In this document: positions 41,294-50,600 of the stretch, piece by piece
Layout of the letters: every line of letters begins with the position of its first letter
How positions within the stretch are numbered: the first letter of the stretch is position 1
From: Pseudooctadecabacter jejudonensis
Lineage (GTDB): Bacteria; Pseudomonadota; Alphaproteobacteria; Rhodobacterales; Rhodobacteraceae
DNA: 64,000 nt
Direction: 5' to 3'
Assembly: GCF_900172275.1 (NCBI RefSeq)
Contig: NZ_FWFT01000002.1
Coordinates: 62,001-126,000, forward strand
Notes under the pieces: model-generated
The model's database searches: none
Seen by the model: only the letters and a program-made list of their open reading frames with translations
Told to the model about the DNA's origin: nothing
Position numbers and translations under genes: made by a program

Positions 41294-42306
41294 CCCAGAC
41301 GTGCACTGTCCTTCACCTAGTCGATGACACCACCGCAGGCGGCGTGACCCGTGTCATTGACCAAATGGTCGCCGCCGCCCCGCTGGCCGCTTGCGCGCAT
41401 CAACGAGTGCTGCCTGTGACGCGTGGCCGGTTCGGCGCGCTGCCCAAGGATGTGGATATCATCGTGTCACACACCGCGATTTCATGGCGGACATTGCCTG
41501 CGCTGATGGCGCTGCGGGCCACGCATCCCAACGTCACGTTGATCCATGTCGAACACAGCTACACTGAAGGGTTCGTCGTGCATAATGTCACGCGGACACG
41601 CCGGTTCTTTGGCTTGCTCAAGATCGCCTTTTCGCTGTTTGATCGCGTGATCGCCGTCAGCGAAGCGCAGGCCGATTGGATGCGCCGCCATGAGCTGTGT
41701 TCACACAAATCCCTGACGACAATCCCGTCTTGGGTTGATCTGTCGCCCTTTCGCGACCTGACGCCACCGCGTGGTCCAATTCGGACGTTGGGTGCCATTG
41801 GGCGGCTTGACACCCAAAAAGGATTTGATCGCCTGATTGCAGCGTTTCAGTCCTTGCCGGATCCCGATCTGCGCCTGCGGATCATCGGCAAAGGTCCGCA
41901 GGAAAAACACCTGCGTCAACTGGCGGGAACAGATCCGCGTATCGTGTTCGCAGGCTTTGCCGACACCCCGACAGACGCCTACGCGGATGTGGATGCCGTT
42001 GTCATGCCATCCCGGTGGGAGGCCTTTGGGCTGGTCGCGACCGAAGCCCTCGCAGCAGGCCGTCCGGTTCTATGCGCCAATGTGGATGGCCTGCGAGACC
42101 ATGACCCTTTCGGGGCGCAGCTTATTCAGGGGCCATCGGCCCGTGATCTGGTTTTGGGGCTGCGCAGGATGTTGGACACCCCGTATTCTCCACGCCCCGC
42201 GCAAAACCTGCGTCACCGCGAAGCCTTGTCCGTCAGACTTTGGCAAGACGTGTTTCTAGCCTCTGTGGCCGATCGCACGGGCGCTTTGGCAACCGCGGCT
42301 GAGTGA
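41290..42306 (+). CDS. Family 4 glycosyltransferase (GT-B)
   Basis: 338 residues. GT-B fold with N-terminal TAGGVTRVIDQMV, and C-terminal domain IGRLDTQKGFDRLIAAF, IIGKGPQEKHLRQLA, VMPSRWEAFGLVATEALAAGRPV (the E-x7-E retaining-type motif). Last gene of the exopolysaccharide locus, followed by a hairpin and a tRNA gene. The acceptor and donor sugars are unknown. Confidence 0.87.
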   Translation: MTQTCTVLHLVDDTTAGGVTRVIDQMVAAAPLAACAHQRVLPVTRGRFGALPKDVDIIVSHTAISWRTLPALMALRATHPNVTLIHVEHSYTEGFVVHNVTRTRRFFGLLKIAFSLFDRVIAVSEAQADWMRRHELCSHKSLTTIPSWVDLSPFRDLTPPRGPIRTLGAIGRLDTQKGFDRLIAAFQSLPDPDLRLRIIGKGPQEKHLRQLAGTDPRIVFAGFADTPTDAYADVDAVVMPSRWEAFGLVATEALAAGRPVLCANVDGLRDHDPFGAQLIQGPSARDLVLGLRRMLDTPYSPRPAQNLRHREALSVRLWQDVFLASVADRTGALATAAE

Positions 42307-42382
42307 TCGTGTAGGTGAACAGGGCGTGGCACCCCTCACGGTGGCGCAGACACCACTGATTTCCTCGTTTGATCAAAGACGT

Positions 42383-42429
42383 AACGCACCCCGCAAAGGA
42401 CCTGCTATGTCGCAATTTGCGGGTGCGTT
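42383..42429. terminator. Hairpin after the exopolysaccharide operon
   Basis: Arms of 14-15 bases (AACGCACCCCGCAAA and TTTGCGGGTGCGTT) pair with one bulged C around 18 bases, 77 bp after the last glycosyltransferase. No T-run follows, so factor-independent termination is uncertain. The rest of 42307-42513 shows no gene. Confidence 0.45.
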
Positions 42430-42513
42430 GGAGCCACATTCACTGTGCAAACCACCTCATCAAGGGCGTAGCACTTGCAAATTACAAGCTTTCAACATCG
42501 GTAGGAAGTTTGG

Positions 42514-42590
42514 TGGCGGACCGAGGAGGATTCGAACCCCCGACCCCTTGATTCGTAGTCAAGTACTCTATCCAGCTGAGCTATCGGTCC
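42514..42590 (-). tRNA. tRNA-Arg (anticodon ACG)
   Basis: Read on the minus strand, a full cloverleaf: acceptor GGACCGA paired with TCGGTCC, D-arm AGCTCAGCTGGATAGAG, anticodon arm CTTGA-CTACGAA-TCAAG with anticodon ACG, T-arm GGGGGTTCGAATCCTCC, discriminator G and an encoded CCA. 77 nt. Its 3' end faces the exopolysaccharide locus. Confidence 0.95.
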
Positions 42591-42648
42591 ACGAGGGGCG
42601 ATGTAGCCGCCTCGCCAGACCAATGCAAGGGCCAAATAGCCCAGAACG

Positions 42649-44037
42649 TCAGGAAAGTGTCAGGTTGGATTTTGGCAACGTGATGCGGAAGCGGGTGCCG
42701 GTCTCATCGGTTTTCTCAAGGTCCAGCCGCCCACCGTGGCCGCGGATCAGCTCCGCCGCGATGGCAAGCCCAAGGCCGGAACCACCGCGTGTTGTGCCCC
42801 CCTGAAAAGCCTCGAACAAATGCTCTTGCGCTTTCTTGGGCAGGCCGGGGCCGGTGTCTGCAACGGTGATCCGCCATGCGGTTTCGTCTTCAGCCCCGTG
42901 AACACAGATAAGCCCCGACTTGCCCGATGAAACGATCGCTTGGCGGGCGTTGCGCACAAGGTTTCCAATGACGCGGTACAACTGCTCCCCATCGGCACGA
43001 ACATTCATGCCGGGCGGGATATCCTCTTCAAAGGTCAGATCATGGTCCCCGATGGCCAGACGTTCCCCCGCGATGACGTCATCCACAACCTCGGCCAGTT
43101 CAACGCGGGTCAGGCGCGGGGCGGGTTCATCCACACGGCCGAAGGCAAGCGTGCTTTCGCACAGGTTCACGGCGCGGGCGATGGAATTCACCAGCTTGGG
43201 CGCCAGACGCGCCACGGTCGGGTCTTCCGAACTTTCAATGCGGTCAGTGAACAATTGCGCCGACGTCAGGATGTTGCGTAAATCATGGCTGATTTTGCTG
43301 ACGGCACCGCCCAGCTGGGCCAGCCGTTCCTTTTGGCGCAAGGCCCCTGTCAGCTGGGTTTGCATGGATTGCAGCGCCTCTTGCGCCTCACGCAACTCAA
43401 CCACTCCAGCGTCGGGCATAATGATACGGCGCGCGTCCTCTGGTGCCTCTGCGTAGGCCTGCATATGTTCGACAACACCCTTGATCGGGCGGACCAGAAA
43501 AATGCGCACCGCAAGGAACAACAGGCTGGCCGTCACGATGGAAATGACCGCCGACAGGATCAGAATGCGGATGCCGTAATCGACAAGGGCGGCCTGCAAC
43601 GGCGCAGACGGCAGCGTGATTTCAATCAGCAATCCGCCATCCTGCACGGGGTTTCCGATCACACGGATCACCCGTTCTTCGCCATCCACAAGCTGGGCCA
43701 TGGCATCGCGGATCAGCACCCAGGCCGACGGATCCCGCATATCAAACGTGCGATAAATGGGCGACGGGATGGGCGACGACAGGATCAGTTGGCGAACCTC
43801 GTCGCGGCGCAACACCACGTTGTAAATCCCCGCATTTTCCAGCAACTCCGCCTCAAGATCAGCGGCGATCATGTCTTCCGCCAAAAGGGCCAGAGACGCG
43901 ATTTGCGCGCGTTCAAGCCGGTCGAGGAAATAATCCTCTCGGTAGCGGGCCACGGACGGCACGAAAATCATCAATTCCGCGATCAGCACGAAGATTGTCG
44001 TGAGGATCAAGAAACGCCCTGACAGGGTATTGAGCAT
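42649..44037 (-). CDS. Sensor histidine kinase
   Basis: 462 residues from the ATG at 44037 (MLNTLSGRFLIL). A helix near 9-30, a periplasmic sensor with VLIRDAMAQLV and GGLLIEITLP, a second helix near 155-180, HAMP, HisKA with AVSKISHDLRNILTSAQL, and HATPase with NLVRNARQAIV, VADTGPGLP and GGSGLGLAIA. The phosphorylated His sits in HDLRN. No response regulator lies next to it, so it is an orphan here. Signal unknown. Confidence 0.86.
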   Translation of the reverse strand: MLNTLSGRFLILTTIFVLIAELMIFVPSVARYREDYFLDRLERAQIASLALLAEDMIAADLEAELLENAGIYNVVLRRDEVRQLILSSPIPSPIYRTFDMRDPSAWVLIRDAMAQLVDGEERVIRVIGNPVQDGGLLIEITLPSAPLQAALVDYGIRILILSAVISIVTASLLFLAVRIFLVRPIKGVVEHMQAYAEAPEDARRIIMPDAGVVELREAQEALQSMQTQLTGALRQKERLAQLGGAVSKISHDLRNILTSAQLFTDRIESSEDPTVARLAPKLVNSIARAVNLCESTLAFGRVDEPAPRLTRVELAEVVDDVIAGERLAIGDHDLTFEEDIPPGMNVRADGEQLYRVIGNLVRNARQAIVSSGKSGLICVHGAEDETAWRITVADTGPGLPKKAQEHLFEAFQGGTTRGGSGLGLAIAAELIRGHGGRLDLEKTDETGTRFRITLPKSNLTLS

Positions 44038-44099
44038 GTCTGCGCCGTCCGTTCTAGAAGGGGCACCCCGCGCCCACATGGCGCAAGGTGTATCTCGTG

Positions 44100-45515
44100 T
44101 TAGGGCAACCAGCGTTGGACAAACCCAACGACCCGTTTGACCATATCGCTTTCAAACAATCTGGGGCTAAAGTAGGCGCCCGCGGCCCGTTTGTTAATCT
44201 CAGATACGGTGGGATAGGGCAAAACAGTTGCGGCGATGGCAGACATTTTCATTTTGTTGGCAATCGCCATGGCCCACATGCCGATCAATTCACCCGCCAA
44301 GTGGCCTGCAATGGATGCGCCAACGGGTTTGCCTTTGACCACCATGACCTTGATCAAGCCGGTGGTTTTTCCTTCGGCGATGGCGCGGTCGTTCTCGTGG
44401 TAGGGGAAGCGAACAACCTCAACCGCGGCGCCGAATTTCTTCTTCGCTTGCGCTTCGGTCAGGCCGACTTGGGCCAATTCAGGGTCGGTGTAGGTGGCCC
44501 ATGGGATATGGTCGGTCTTTTGCTTGCTGGGCAGCCCGAACAGCATTGACCGGATGACAACGCCCGCGTGATAGCCTGCCACGTGGGTAAACTGTAGCCC
44601 GCCCGCAGCGTCGCCCACGGCATAGACCTTCTTGTTGGTCACAGACCGCAAATCAGGCCCGACTTTGACCGCGCGGTCATGGGCCACGCCGGCCTTGTCC
44701 AGATCCAGCTTGTCGATATTCACCTTGCGGCCGACGGCCATCAACAGATGGGTGCCTTCGAAATCGCCCTTGGAGGTATGGACGGTCACACCCCCGCTGG
44801 ATTTGCTGACCTTTTCGGCCTGCGCCTCTTCGATGATCTCAATGCCCTCGCCGCGCAGCTTGTCCAACACGATCTCGGCCATTTCAGGGTCGTCCTTGCC
44901 CATCGCCTTGGCGCCTTCGATCACCGTTACCTTACAGCCAAGCCGACGATGCGCCTGTGCCATTTCCATACCGATGGGGCCACCGCCGACAACGATCAGA
45001 TGATCTGGCCGTTCGCGAAGATCGAAGATGTTTTCGTTGGTATAGACATCAACGTCATCCAGACCGGGGATAGGCGGCACAAACGGGCCGGAGCCTGTGG
45101 CAATCACAAAGCGCCGCGCCTCAATCACCGTGTCGCCCGCCTGGACTTCCGTCTTGGAAATAAAGCGCCCGAATTCGCGGATCACCTTGACACCGAAGCC
45201 TTCGAACCGTTCCTGGCTGTCGACCGGTGCGATGGTGTCGATGACGTTGTGCACGTGGTCCTTGGCGGCGGCATAATTGACGTCAGGGGTGACAGGCGCC
45301 ACGCCCAGATTGCCGGTGTGGCCCATGGCATAGGCCTGTTTGGCCGAGGCGATCAGCGCCTTGGACGGCACGCAGCCGTAGTTCAAACAATCGCCGCCCA
45401 TTTTGTGCCCTTCGAGGAGGACAACATCGCCCCCCATCTGTGAGGCCCCTGCCGCGATGGACAACCCGCCGGACCCGGCACCAATGATACAAATGTCAGT
45501 TTTAATGCGGTCCAT
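44100..45515 (-). CDS. FAD/NAD(P)-dependent disulfide oxidoreductase (mercuric-reductase/dihydrolipoamide-dehydrogenase-like)
   Basis: 471 residues. FAD motif ICIIGAGSGGLSIA, redox disulfide GGDCLNYGCVPSK, NAD motif VVGGGPIGMEMA and second FAD motif VYAVGDAAGG. True dihydrolipoamide dehydrogenases end with a His-Glu dyad in HAHPTxxE; here the place reads LPYPTVSE, so the His is lost and an E3 role is unlikely. The gene is followed 4 bp upstream by a TVP38-type membrane protein, an association common in bacteria whose purpose is unclear. Confidence 0.84.
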   Translation of the reverse strand: MDRIKTDICIIGAGSGGLSIAAGASQMGGDVVLLEGHKMGGDCLNYGCVPSKALIASAKQAYAMGHTGNLGVAPVTPDVNYAAAKDHVHNVIDTIAPVDSQERFEGFGVKVIREFGRFISKTEVQAGDTVIEARRFVIATGSGPFVPPIPGLDDVDVYTNENIFDLRERPDHLIVVGGGPIGMEMAQAHRRLGCKVTVIEGAKAMGKDDPEMAEIVLDKLRGEGIEIIEEAQAEKVSKSSGGVTVHTSKGDFEGTHLLMAVGRKVNIDKLDLDKAGVAHDRAVKVGPDLRSVTNKKVYAVGDAAGGLQFTHVAGYHAGVVIRSMLFGLPSKQKTDHIPWATYTDPELAQVGLTEAQAKKKFGAAVEVVRFPYHENDRAIAEGKTTGLIKVMVVKGKPVGASIAGHLAGELIGMWAMAIANKMKMSAIAATVLPYPTVSEINKRAAGAYFSPRLFESDMVKRVVGFVQRWLP

Positions 45516-45519
45516 AGTC

Positions 45520-46254
45520 TTACAGGCCTTTCTTGCCGCGCACGGCTTTCAGCAGGATGGGAAGGGCGGCCAGCAGACACAGGCCAAGGATCGGGAACAG
45601 GATGTGCGGCTCAAAGATAATGCCAAGGTTTGGCGTCTCACCCGCGGCAAAGACCTCTCCAAGGCCCGCGCCCACAGAGGTATAAACGATCGAGCCTGGA
45701 ATGATACCAAAGAAGGTCGAAATCACAAAGCGGCGCAGCGGAACCTCAAGGAATGAGGGGATCAGGTTGGCCAGAAAGAAAGGCACGGCAGGCACAAGGC
45801 GGATCAGGAACAACATGGACCATTGGTTTTCATCGATCCCGTCTTTGATCTTCTTGACCATCCCTTCGGAGCCTTCAAGCTTGGCACCCAGCTGTTTGCC
45901 AAAGCCCCAGCGTGCGGCCAGAAAAATCGCCGTAGCGCCCAGCGTGGCGCCTGCCACGTTGAACAGGAACCCGGGGAAGGTCATGAACAAGAAACCGCCC
46001 GTCAGCGTCAGGATCGCAGCACCAGGCAGCGAAAACGCGACGACAACTGTGTAGATCGCGATGAACACCAACACCGTCAGCAGGTAGTTGGCATCGCGGA
46101 ACGCGATCAGCGCCTCGCGGTTGTCGGCCAGCGCATCAAACGTCAGGTAATCCCGTAGGAAAAACGCTCCCGCCACGGCGACAATGCCGATGATAATAAT
46201 GGGAAGGCGTTTAAGTATCGGGTTTTGTTTGGTCTCTTCGGTCGTGTCGGTCAC
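45520..46254 (-). CDS. TVP38/TMEM64-family (DedA-like, VTT domain) membrane protein
   Basis: 244 residues from a GTG at 46254 (VTDTTEETKQNPILKR), preceded by AAGGA 9 bases upstream. Helices near the N-terminus (LPIIIIGIVAVAGAFFL), the VTT core (ALPGAAILTLTGGFLF-like segment LPGAAILTLTGGFL, FLAARWGFGK, FLIRLVPAVPFFLANLIP, FGIIPGSIVYTSVGAGLG). Thought to act in membrane lipid scrambling or homeostasis. Four bp from the oxidoreductase gene downstream, probably one operon. Longer in-frame starts up to 46416 exist but lack family similarity. Confidence 0.82.
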   Translation of the reverse strand: MTDTTEETKQNPILKRLPIIIIGIVAVAGAFFLRDYLTFDALADNREALIAFRDANYLLTVLVFIAIYTVVVAFSLPGAAILTLTGGFLFMTFPGFLFNVAGATLGATAIFLAARWGFGKQLGAKLEGSEGMVKKIKDGIDENQWSMLFLIRLVPAVPFFLANLIPSFLEVPLRRFVISTFFGIIPGSIVYTSVGAGLGEVFAAGETPNLGIIFEPHILFPILGLCLLAALPILLKAVRGKKGL

Positions 46255-46461
46255 GGATCTGGTCCTTATGTCCGCCCATCCGGGGCGGTGTGTTTCAAGT
46301 TGCATCCTAAATGCGGCAAGACGGTCTGTCCCGATACCCCCCTCACGCTGCGTTGATGTCAGGTGAGGATCGCCCGCGCTTTTGTTGCAATTCCCGTAAA
46401 GTCTGTAACAATCCAAGCGTGGATATTTGGTGAATGTTGCAGAATTTCGCCCAGCGTCGCG

Positions 46462-46490
46462 TTGACAGGCCGCCCCTTCCCCCCTATTGG
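46462..46490 (+). promoter_or_regulatory. Putative promoter of rpmH
   Basis: TTGACA (46462-46467) is followed after 17 bp by TATTGG (46485-46490). The -35 is a perfect consensus and the -10 matches three of six. The leader to the rpmH ATG would be about 60 nt. Confidence 0.5.
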
Positions 46491-46557
46491 ACGGGCTTCG
46501 AGATTAAGAACGGCTCGAATCTGCTGACAGGTTCGCCACAACAACCGGAGAGACGCA

Positions 46558-46692
46558 ATGAAGCGCACATTCCAGCCATCCAACCGCGTTCGCAAGAACC
46601 GTCACGGTTTCCGCGCCCGTATGGCCACCAAAGCTGGCCGCAAGATCCTGAACGCACGTCGTGCAAAGGGCCGCAAGGAGCTGTCCGCGTAA
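46558..46692 (+). CDS. rpmH: 50S ribosomal protein L34
   Basis: 44 residues, [19 protein letters not shown]..., the invariant L34 sequence, rich in Arg and Lys. ATG at 46558 has GGAGAG about 6 bases upstream. Directly precedes rnpA, the universal bacterial order. Confidence 0.97.
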   Translation: MKRTFQPSNRVRKNRHGFRARMATKAGRKILNARRAKGRKELSA

Positions 46693-46711
46693 GCGGCATG
46701 CTTTTGGTCAG

Positions 46712-47119
46712 ATGACCACCGGAGACGTAACATCAAAAACCGCCACAGCACAGCCTGAGGCGGTTTTTCTTGGTTTTGAAGGTCGCCTACCGATCTTGCA
46801 AAAACGTGCGGAGTTTGTCGCCGCCTCCCGCGCGAAATGGCAATCCGGTCAGGGCCTGACCGTGCAGATGCGCGACCGAGGTGATGGGGACGCGACCGTG
46901 CGCGTTGGTTTCACCTGCTCCAAAAAGGTCGGCAATGCGGTGGCCCGTAATCGTGCCAAACGCCGTTTGCGTGAAATTGCACGGCTGGATCTTTTGACTC
47001 ATGCCAAACCCGGACATGATTACGTGCTGATCGGCAAACGCGATGTGACAGCGGCACGGACTTTCGAAGACCTGCGCGCCGATCTGGCCACCGCGATGGC
47101 CAAGCTCAGCCGCAAATGA
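46712..47119 (+). CDS. rnpA: Ribonuclease P protein component
   Basis: Protein subunit of RNase P, needed for 5' maturation of tRNA. 135 residues from the ATG at 46712 ([14 protein letters not shown]), with [24 protein letters not shown] (the RNR motif, read as two parts) and [12 protein letters not shown]. The N-terminal part [15 protein letters not shown] is also typical. Starts 19 bp after rpmH and overlaps yidD by 4 bases. Confidence 0.93.
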   Translation: MTTGDVTSKTATAQPEAVFLGFEGRLPILQKRAEFVAASRAKWQSGQGLTVQMRDRGDGDATVRVGFTCSKKVGNAVARNRAKRRLREIARLDLLTHAKPGHDYVLIGKRDVTAARTFEDLRADLATAMAKLSRK

Positions 47120-47337
47120 CACCGTTGGCGTTTCTCTTCTCCCTGCCTGTCCGGTTTTACCGCGTGACGTTTTCGCCATGGGTCGGCCACGGCTGCCGCT
47201 ACCATCCCACCTGCAGCGCCTACGCGATGGAGGCGCTGCGCAAACATGGTGGCATCAAGGGCGGCTACCTCACCGCCCGCCGCATCGCGCGCTGTCATCC
47301 ATGGGGCGGGTCCGGCGTGGACAACGTGCCGGACTGA
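47116..47337 (+). CDS. yidD: Membrane protein insertion efficiency factor YidD
   Basis: 73 residues: hydrophobic start, [49 protein letters not shown]. The three conserved Cys match YidD. Overlaps rnpA by 4 bases. In many genomes yidC follows at once; here about 3.3 kb lies between. Confidence 0.93.
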   Translation: MTPLAFLFSLPVRFYRVTFSPWVGHGCRYHPTCSAYAMEALRKHGGIKGGYLTARRIARCHPWGGSGVDNVPD

Positions 47338-47346
47338 TCAGGCCGG

Positions 47347-47895
47347 TTACTCCTTTTCGAAGGAAATCACGACCTCTCCGATGTCGAAACCGAACCGTTT
47401 GACGTAGGCGATGTTAAGAAGTCGGTCATCCGTTTGCTGCCACATCCAATCGTCGAACGTCACGCGCAGGGTCTCCGTTTCGCCCTCTGCTGACGGGATC
47501 GGCAGATCAATTTCGTATTGCCAGTTAAACCGGTCGCCCTGTTCGCGCCCCGTGGCCACACCAATGACACCGGGGGCCGTGCCCTCCCACGTTTGATCGG
47601 CCACCGTGGGGCCGGTTTTGGTCAGCGTCCAGATGCGTTGTTCAGTCGATCCGTCTTCATAGACGAAATCCTCAACCAGCCGCAGGCGGTCCCCATCCCA
47701 ATCCCCGTCGATCGTCACCACGAATTGGCGGCGGACGGTGCCCAGGATATCTTGGAACTGCCCGTAGGCGGTGAACGGCCCGTCGAAAAACTCTTCCAGG
47801 TTCAATTCACGGTCCGAGAGGCTGGCATCGTCGAAGGACGGTTTGCCGGTGCAGGCGGTGAGCGCAACAAGCGCAAGGGTGCTGATCCATTTCAT
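47347..47895 (-). CDS. DUF3833-family lipoprotein
   Basis: 182 residues with a lipoprotein signal ([17 protein letters not shown], lipobox LTAC, Cys15). Motifs of the DUF3833 group: [42 protein letters not shown] (in parts), [32 protein letters not shown]. Function unknown. ATG at 47895 is followed by the signal sequence; longer frames run into the ttcA promoter region. Convergent with yidD, 9 bp between stops. Confidence 0.82.
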   Translation of the reverse strand: MKWISTLALVALTACTGKPSFDDASLSDRELNLEEFFDGPFTAYGQFQDILGTVRRQFVVTIDGDWDGDRLRLVEDFVYEDGSTEQRIWTLTKTGPTVADQTWEGTAPGVIGVATGREQGDRFNWQYEIDLPIPSAEGETETLRVTFDDWMWQQTDDRLLNIAYVKRFGFDIGEVVISFEKE

Positions 47896-47951
47896 GTCCT
47901 TTTTACGCGTCGGCCTCTCGGTCAGATCATGCGGCGCGCACTGGCTCGGCT

Positions 47952-47982
47952 GCCATACGCTTGCCATACGCCAGCCATACGC
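47952..47982. repeat. Three GCCATACGC repeats at 11-bp spacing
   Basis: GCCATACGC occurs at 47952-47960, 47963-47971 and 47974-47982, exactly 11 bp apart. This puts the same face of the helix on one side, as expected for a multimeric protein-binding site. It lies 57-87 bp before the divergent lipoprotein start and 60-90 bp before the ttcA start, so either or both genes may be controlled. Confidence 0.6.
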
Positions 47983-48041
47983 GTGCCAGCCCCCCTTTTC
48001 GCCGCCTTGCCAGACGCCCGACAGACACGTATTTGGGGCCC

Positions 48042-48878
48042 ATGTTAGATGATGCAGACGACATTCACCCACTCTTTTACGGCGCGCCCAAAACGACGGA
48101 GTTCAAAAAACTCCGTAAGCGGATCGTGCAAAATACCCGTGAGGCCATCGACCAATACGGCATGATTGAGGACGGTGAGACACGGCCCAAGTGGTTGGTC
48201 TGTTTGTCGGGTGGAAAGGACAGCTACACCCTGCTCGCTGTGCTTTATGAATTGCAATGGCGTGGCCTGCTGCCTGTGGATTTGTTGGCGTGTAACCTCG
48301 ATCAAGGACAGCCGAACTTTCCGGCCACGGTGTTGCCCAAGTTCCTTGAGGACATGGGTGTGCCGCACCGAATCGAATATCAGGACACGTATTCCATCGT
48401 GATGGATAAGGTCCCTGAAGGCCGCACATTCTGTGCGCTGTGTTCGCGGTTGCGGCGCGGCAATCTTTACAGAATTGCGCGGGAGGAAGGCTGTTCCGCC
48501 GTCGTGCTGGGCCACCACCGCGACGACATTCTCGAAACCTTTATGATGAATATGTTCCATGGGTCGCGCCTTGCGACAATGCCGCCGAAACTGGTTAACG
48601 AGGAGGGCGATCTGTTCGTCTATCGACCCCTGGCGCATGTGGCCGAAGTTGACTGCGAAAAGTTCAGTACATCAATGGGTTACCCGATCATTCCGTGTGA
48701 TCTGTGCGGGTCGCAAGACGGGCTGCAACGCCAGCAAGTCAAAGCGATGCTGGATCAATGGGAACGCAACGCGCCGGGACGTCGGCAAAAGATGTTCCGG
48801 TCTTTGATGAACACGCGCCCCTCCCATCTTTTGGACCAGTCGATCTTCGATTTCAAAGGGTTAACACGACGCTCGTAA
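48042..48878 (+). CDS. ttcA: tRNA 2-thiocytidine(32) synthetase TtcA
   Basis: Adds sulfur to cytidine 32 of certain tRNAs, using a 4Fe-4S cluster. 278 residues with PP-loop [12 protein letters not shown], and the Cys motifs [11 protein letters not shown] and CDLCGSQ, which are TtcA hallmarks, plus [13 protein letters not shown] at 48042; a longer in-frame start overlaps the repeat array and lacks family similarity. Possibly regulated through the GCCATACGC repeats upstream. Confidence 0.93.
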   Translation: MLDDADDIHPLFYGAPKTTEFKKLRKRIVQNTREAIDQYGMIEDGETRPKWLVCLSGGKDSYTLLAVLYELQWRGLLPVDLLACNLDQGQPNFPATVLPKFLEDMGVPHRIEYQDTYSIVMDKVPEGRTFCALCSRLRRGNLYRIAREEGCSAVVLGHHRDDILETFMMNMFHGSRLATMPPKLVNEEGDLFVYRPLAHVAEVDCEKFSTSMGYPIIPCDLCGSQDGLQRQQVKAMLDQWERNAPGRRQKMFRSLMNTRPSHLLDQSIFDFKGLTRRS

Positions 48879-48989
48879 AGTGTGGTGTTTGGAAAAGACG
48901 CCGGTTGTTCATTAACCGGACCGTAAGATAGGCGGTGTAGCCCACTCTTTGACCAGATCTTCTGCACGATCTGTAAGGATGAGGCTGCT

Positions 48990-50486
48990 ATGACAAAACC
49001 AAATGCGAAAATCGCCCGCAGGCAGGGCTGGATCATCGGGGCGGCTGGCTGCGGATTCAGTCTCGGGGCGATTTTGATCGTGTTGGGCCCCGCTGGCATC
49101 CTGACGGTGTTGATGCTGCTGCCCGCGATCGGTGCTGTCTCGCTCGCACGTCGACGTCTTAGTCAAAGCAGGCAACAGACCCTCACAACGCGAGAGGTCG
49201 TCACGGCGCGGCTGTCCCTGTCTCTTGGGGTTATTGAATACCCGACAACCGCCCTTTTGGTTGAGATCGACGATCATCACCGCCTTGAAGAAGTGTATGG
49301 CCGCGATGTCGTGGAACGCGCGATTGAGATGACGCGATCGGTCATCGAAGAAAACCTGACCGATTCTGATTTGACCGTTCATCTTGATGGCGCTTTGTTT
49401 GCCTCCGTTTTGGCCCCGCAAGGTCCCTTGGATACTGAAACGATGCTCAACACCTGTACGCGCATCCAGCACGCGTTGGGGCTTTTGTCACAGACAAGCG
49501 ATCTGCCCCTCCACCTGACCGCGTCCATCGGGTTTGTGACATCCAACAAATTGGCGCGTCCCACAGCGGAAAGCCTGATGCAGGCCGCATTCTCCGCTCT
49601 GTCGGAGGCGCGCCGACGTGCCCCCGGTGCGGTACGCGCCTATTCCGAGGCGATCTCCGCAAAGCGGGCGGCACAACAACGGGTCGCCCGTGACGCCCGT
49701 CAGGCCTTTGAAAAGGGCGAAATCTTTGCCTATTTCCAACCTCAACTGAACGTCGAAACCGGTCAACTCTCTGGATTCGAAGCTTTGACACGATGGCATC
49801 ATCCCGTGAATGGCATCCTGTCCCCAGCCGAATTTTTGCCAACATTCGAACAGGCGGGCCTCATGCCGCGCTTGGGCGAAACGATGATCAAAAAGTCCCT
49901 TCAGGCACTCACATTTTGGGATAAATCCGGTCTTGATGTACCTCGCATCGGTATCAACTTTTCAACGAGCGAGTTGAGCAATCCGAGGCTGGTTGAACAG
50001 ATTGCCATGTATCTTGATGTCAGCAATATCTCCCCAGAGCGCCTCAATATCGAAGTGCTTGAAACCGTGATTGCACAGGAAGCGGACGACATCATCATCG
50101 GCAACCTCGCCGCCTTGGCCGATCTGGGGTGTGGGGTTGATCTTGATGATTTCGGAACAGGCTACGCGTCGATCACCAACATCCGGCGGTTCAGTGTCGG
50201 CCGGATCAAAATTGACCGGTCGTTCGTGTCCGGTATCGATTCCGATGATGAGCAGCGGCGCATGGTCGAGGCGATCCTGACCATGGCGTCCAGATTGGGC
50301 GTAAGAACTTTGGCAGAGGGCGTCGAAACCCGCGCAGAGCGCGAGACCCTGACGCAAATGGCCTGCGACGACATCCAAGGTTTTCAGATCGCCCGTCCCA
50401 TGCCGGTTGAAGAAACTGTGGAATGGGCAAATGCATATTTCACCCGCACGTTGGAGCCCATCACCATATCCCGTCGTGCCAGTTAG
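48990..50486 (+). CDS. EAL-domain protein with degenerate GGDEF domain (c-di-GMP phosphodiesterase)
   Basis: 498 residues. Two hydrophobic helices (about 13-33 and 36-53), a GGDEF-like domain (about 75-225) in which the active motif reads LDGALF so cyclase activity is lost, and an EAL domain (about 235-480) with AYFQPQLN, FEALTRWHHP, NIEVLETVIAQ, LDDFGTGYASI, KIDRSFV and AEGVETRAE intact. It probably hydrolyses c-di-GMP at the inner membrane; the degenerate GGDEF may bind GTP as an allosteric site. Lies between ttcA and yidC. Confidence 0.87.
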   Translation: MTKPNAKIARRQGWIIGAAGCGFSLGAILIVLGPAGILTVLMLLPAIGAVSLARRRLSQSRQQTLTTREVVTARLSLSLGVIEYPTTALLVEIDDHHRLEEVYGRDVVERAIEMTRSVIEENLTDSDLTVHLDGALFASVLAPQGPLDTETMLNTCTRIQHALGLLSQTSDLPLHLTASIGFVTSNKLARPTAESLMQAAFSALSEARRRAPGAVRAYSEAISAKRAAQQRVARDARQAFEKGEIFAYFQPQLNVETGQLSGFEALTRWHHPVNGILSPAEFLPTFEQAGLMPRLGETMIKKSLQALTFWDKSGLDVPRIGINFSTSELSNPRLVEQIAMYLDVSNISPERLNIEVLETVIAQEADDIIIGNLAALADLGCGVDLDDFGTGYASITNIRRFSVGRIKIDRSFVSGIDSDDEQRRMVEAILTMASRLGVRTLAEGVETRAERETLTQMACDDIQGFQIARPMPVEETVEWANAYFTRTLEPITISRRAS

Positions 50487-50600
50487 CTGAGAAACATGCG
50501 ACTAAACCATTCCCAATCAAATCAGGGCAAAAACCCTTGACCTTTCGGCCCCTGACCTGTTGAACCACCCTGATATTTACCCAAGATCCAGGCGGCTCTC

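Noticed and set aside
42307-42513. Integrase remnant or att duplication beside tRNA-Arg
   Set aside because: No coding fragment and no repeat of the tRNA 3' end could be seen here or near 27.5 kb.
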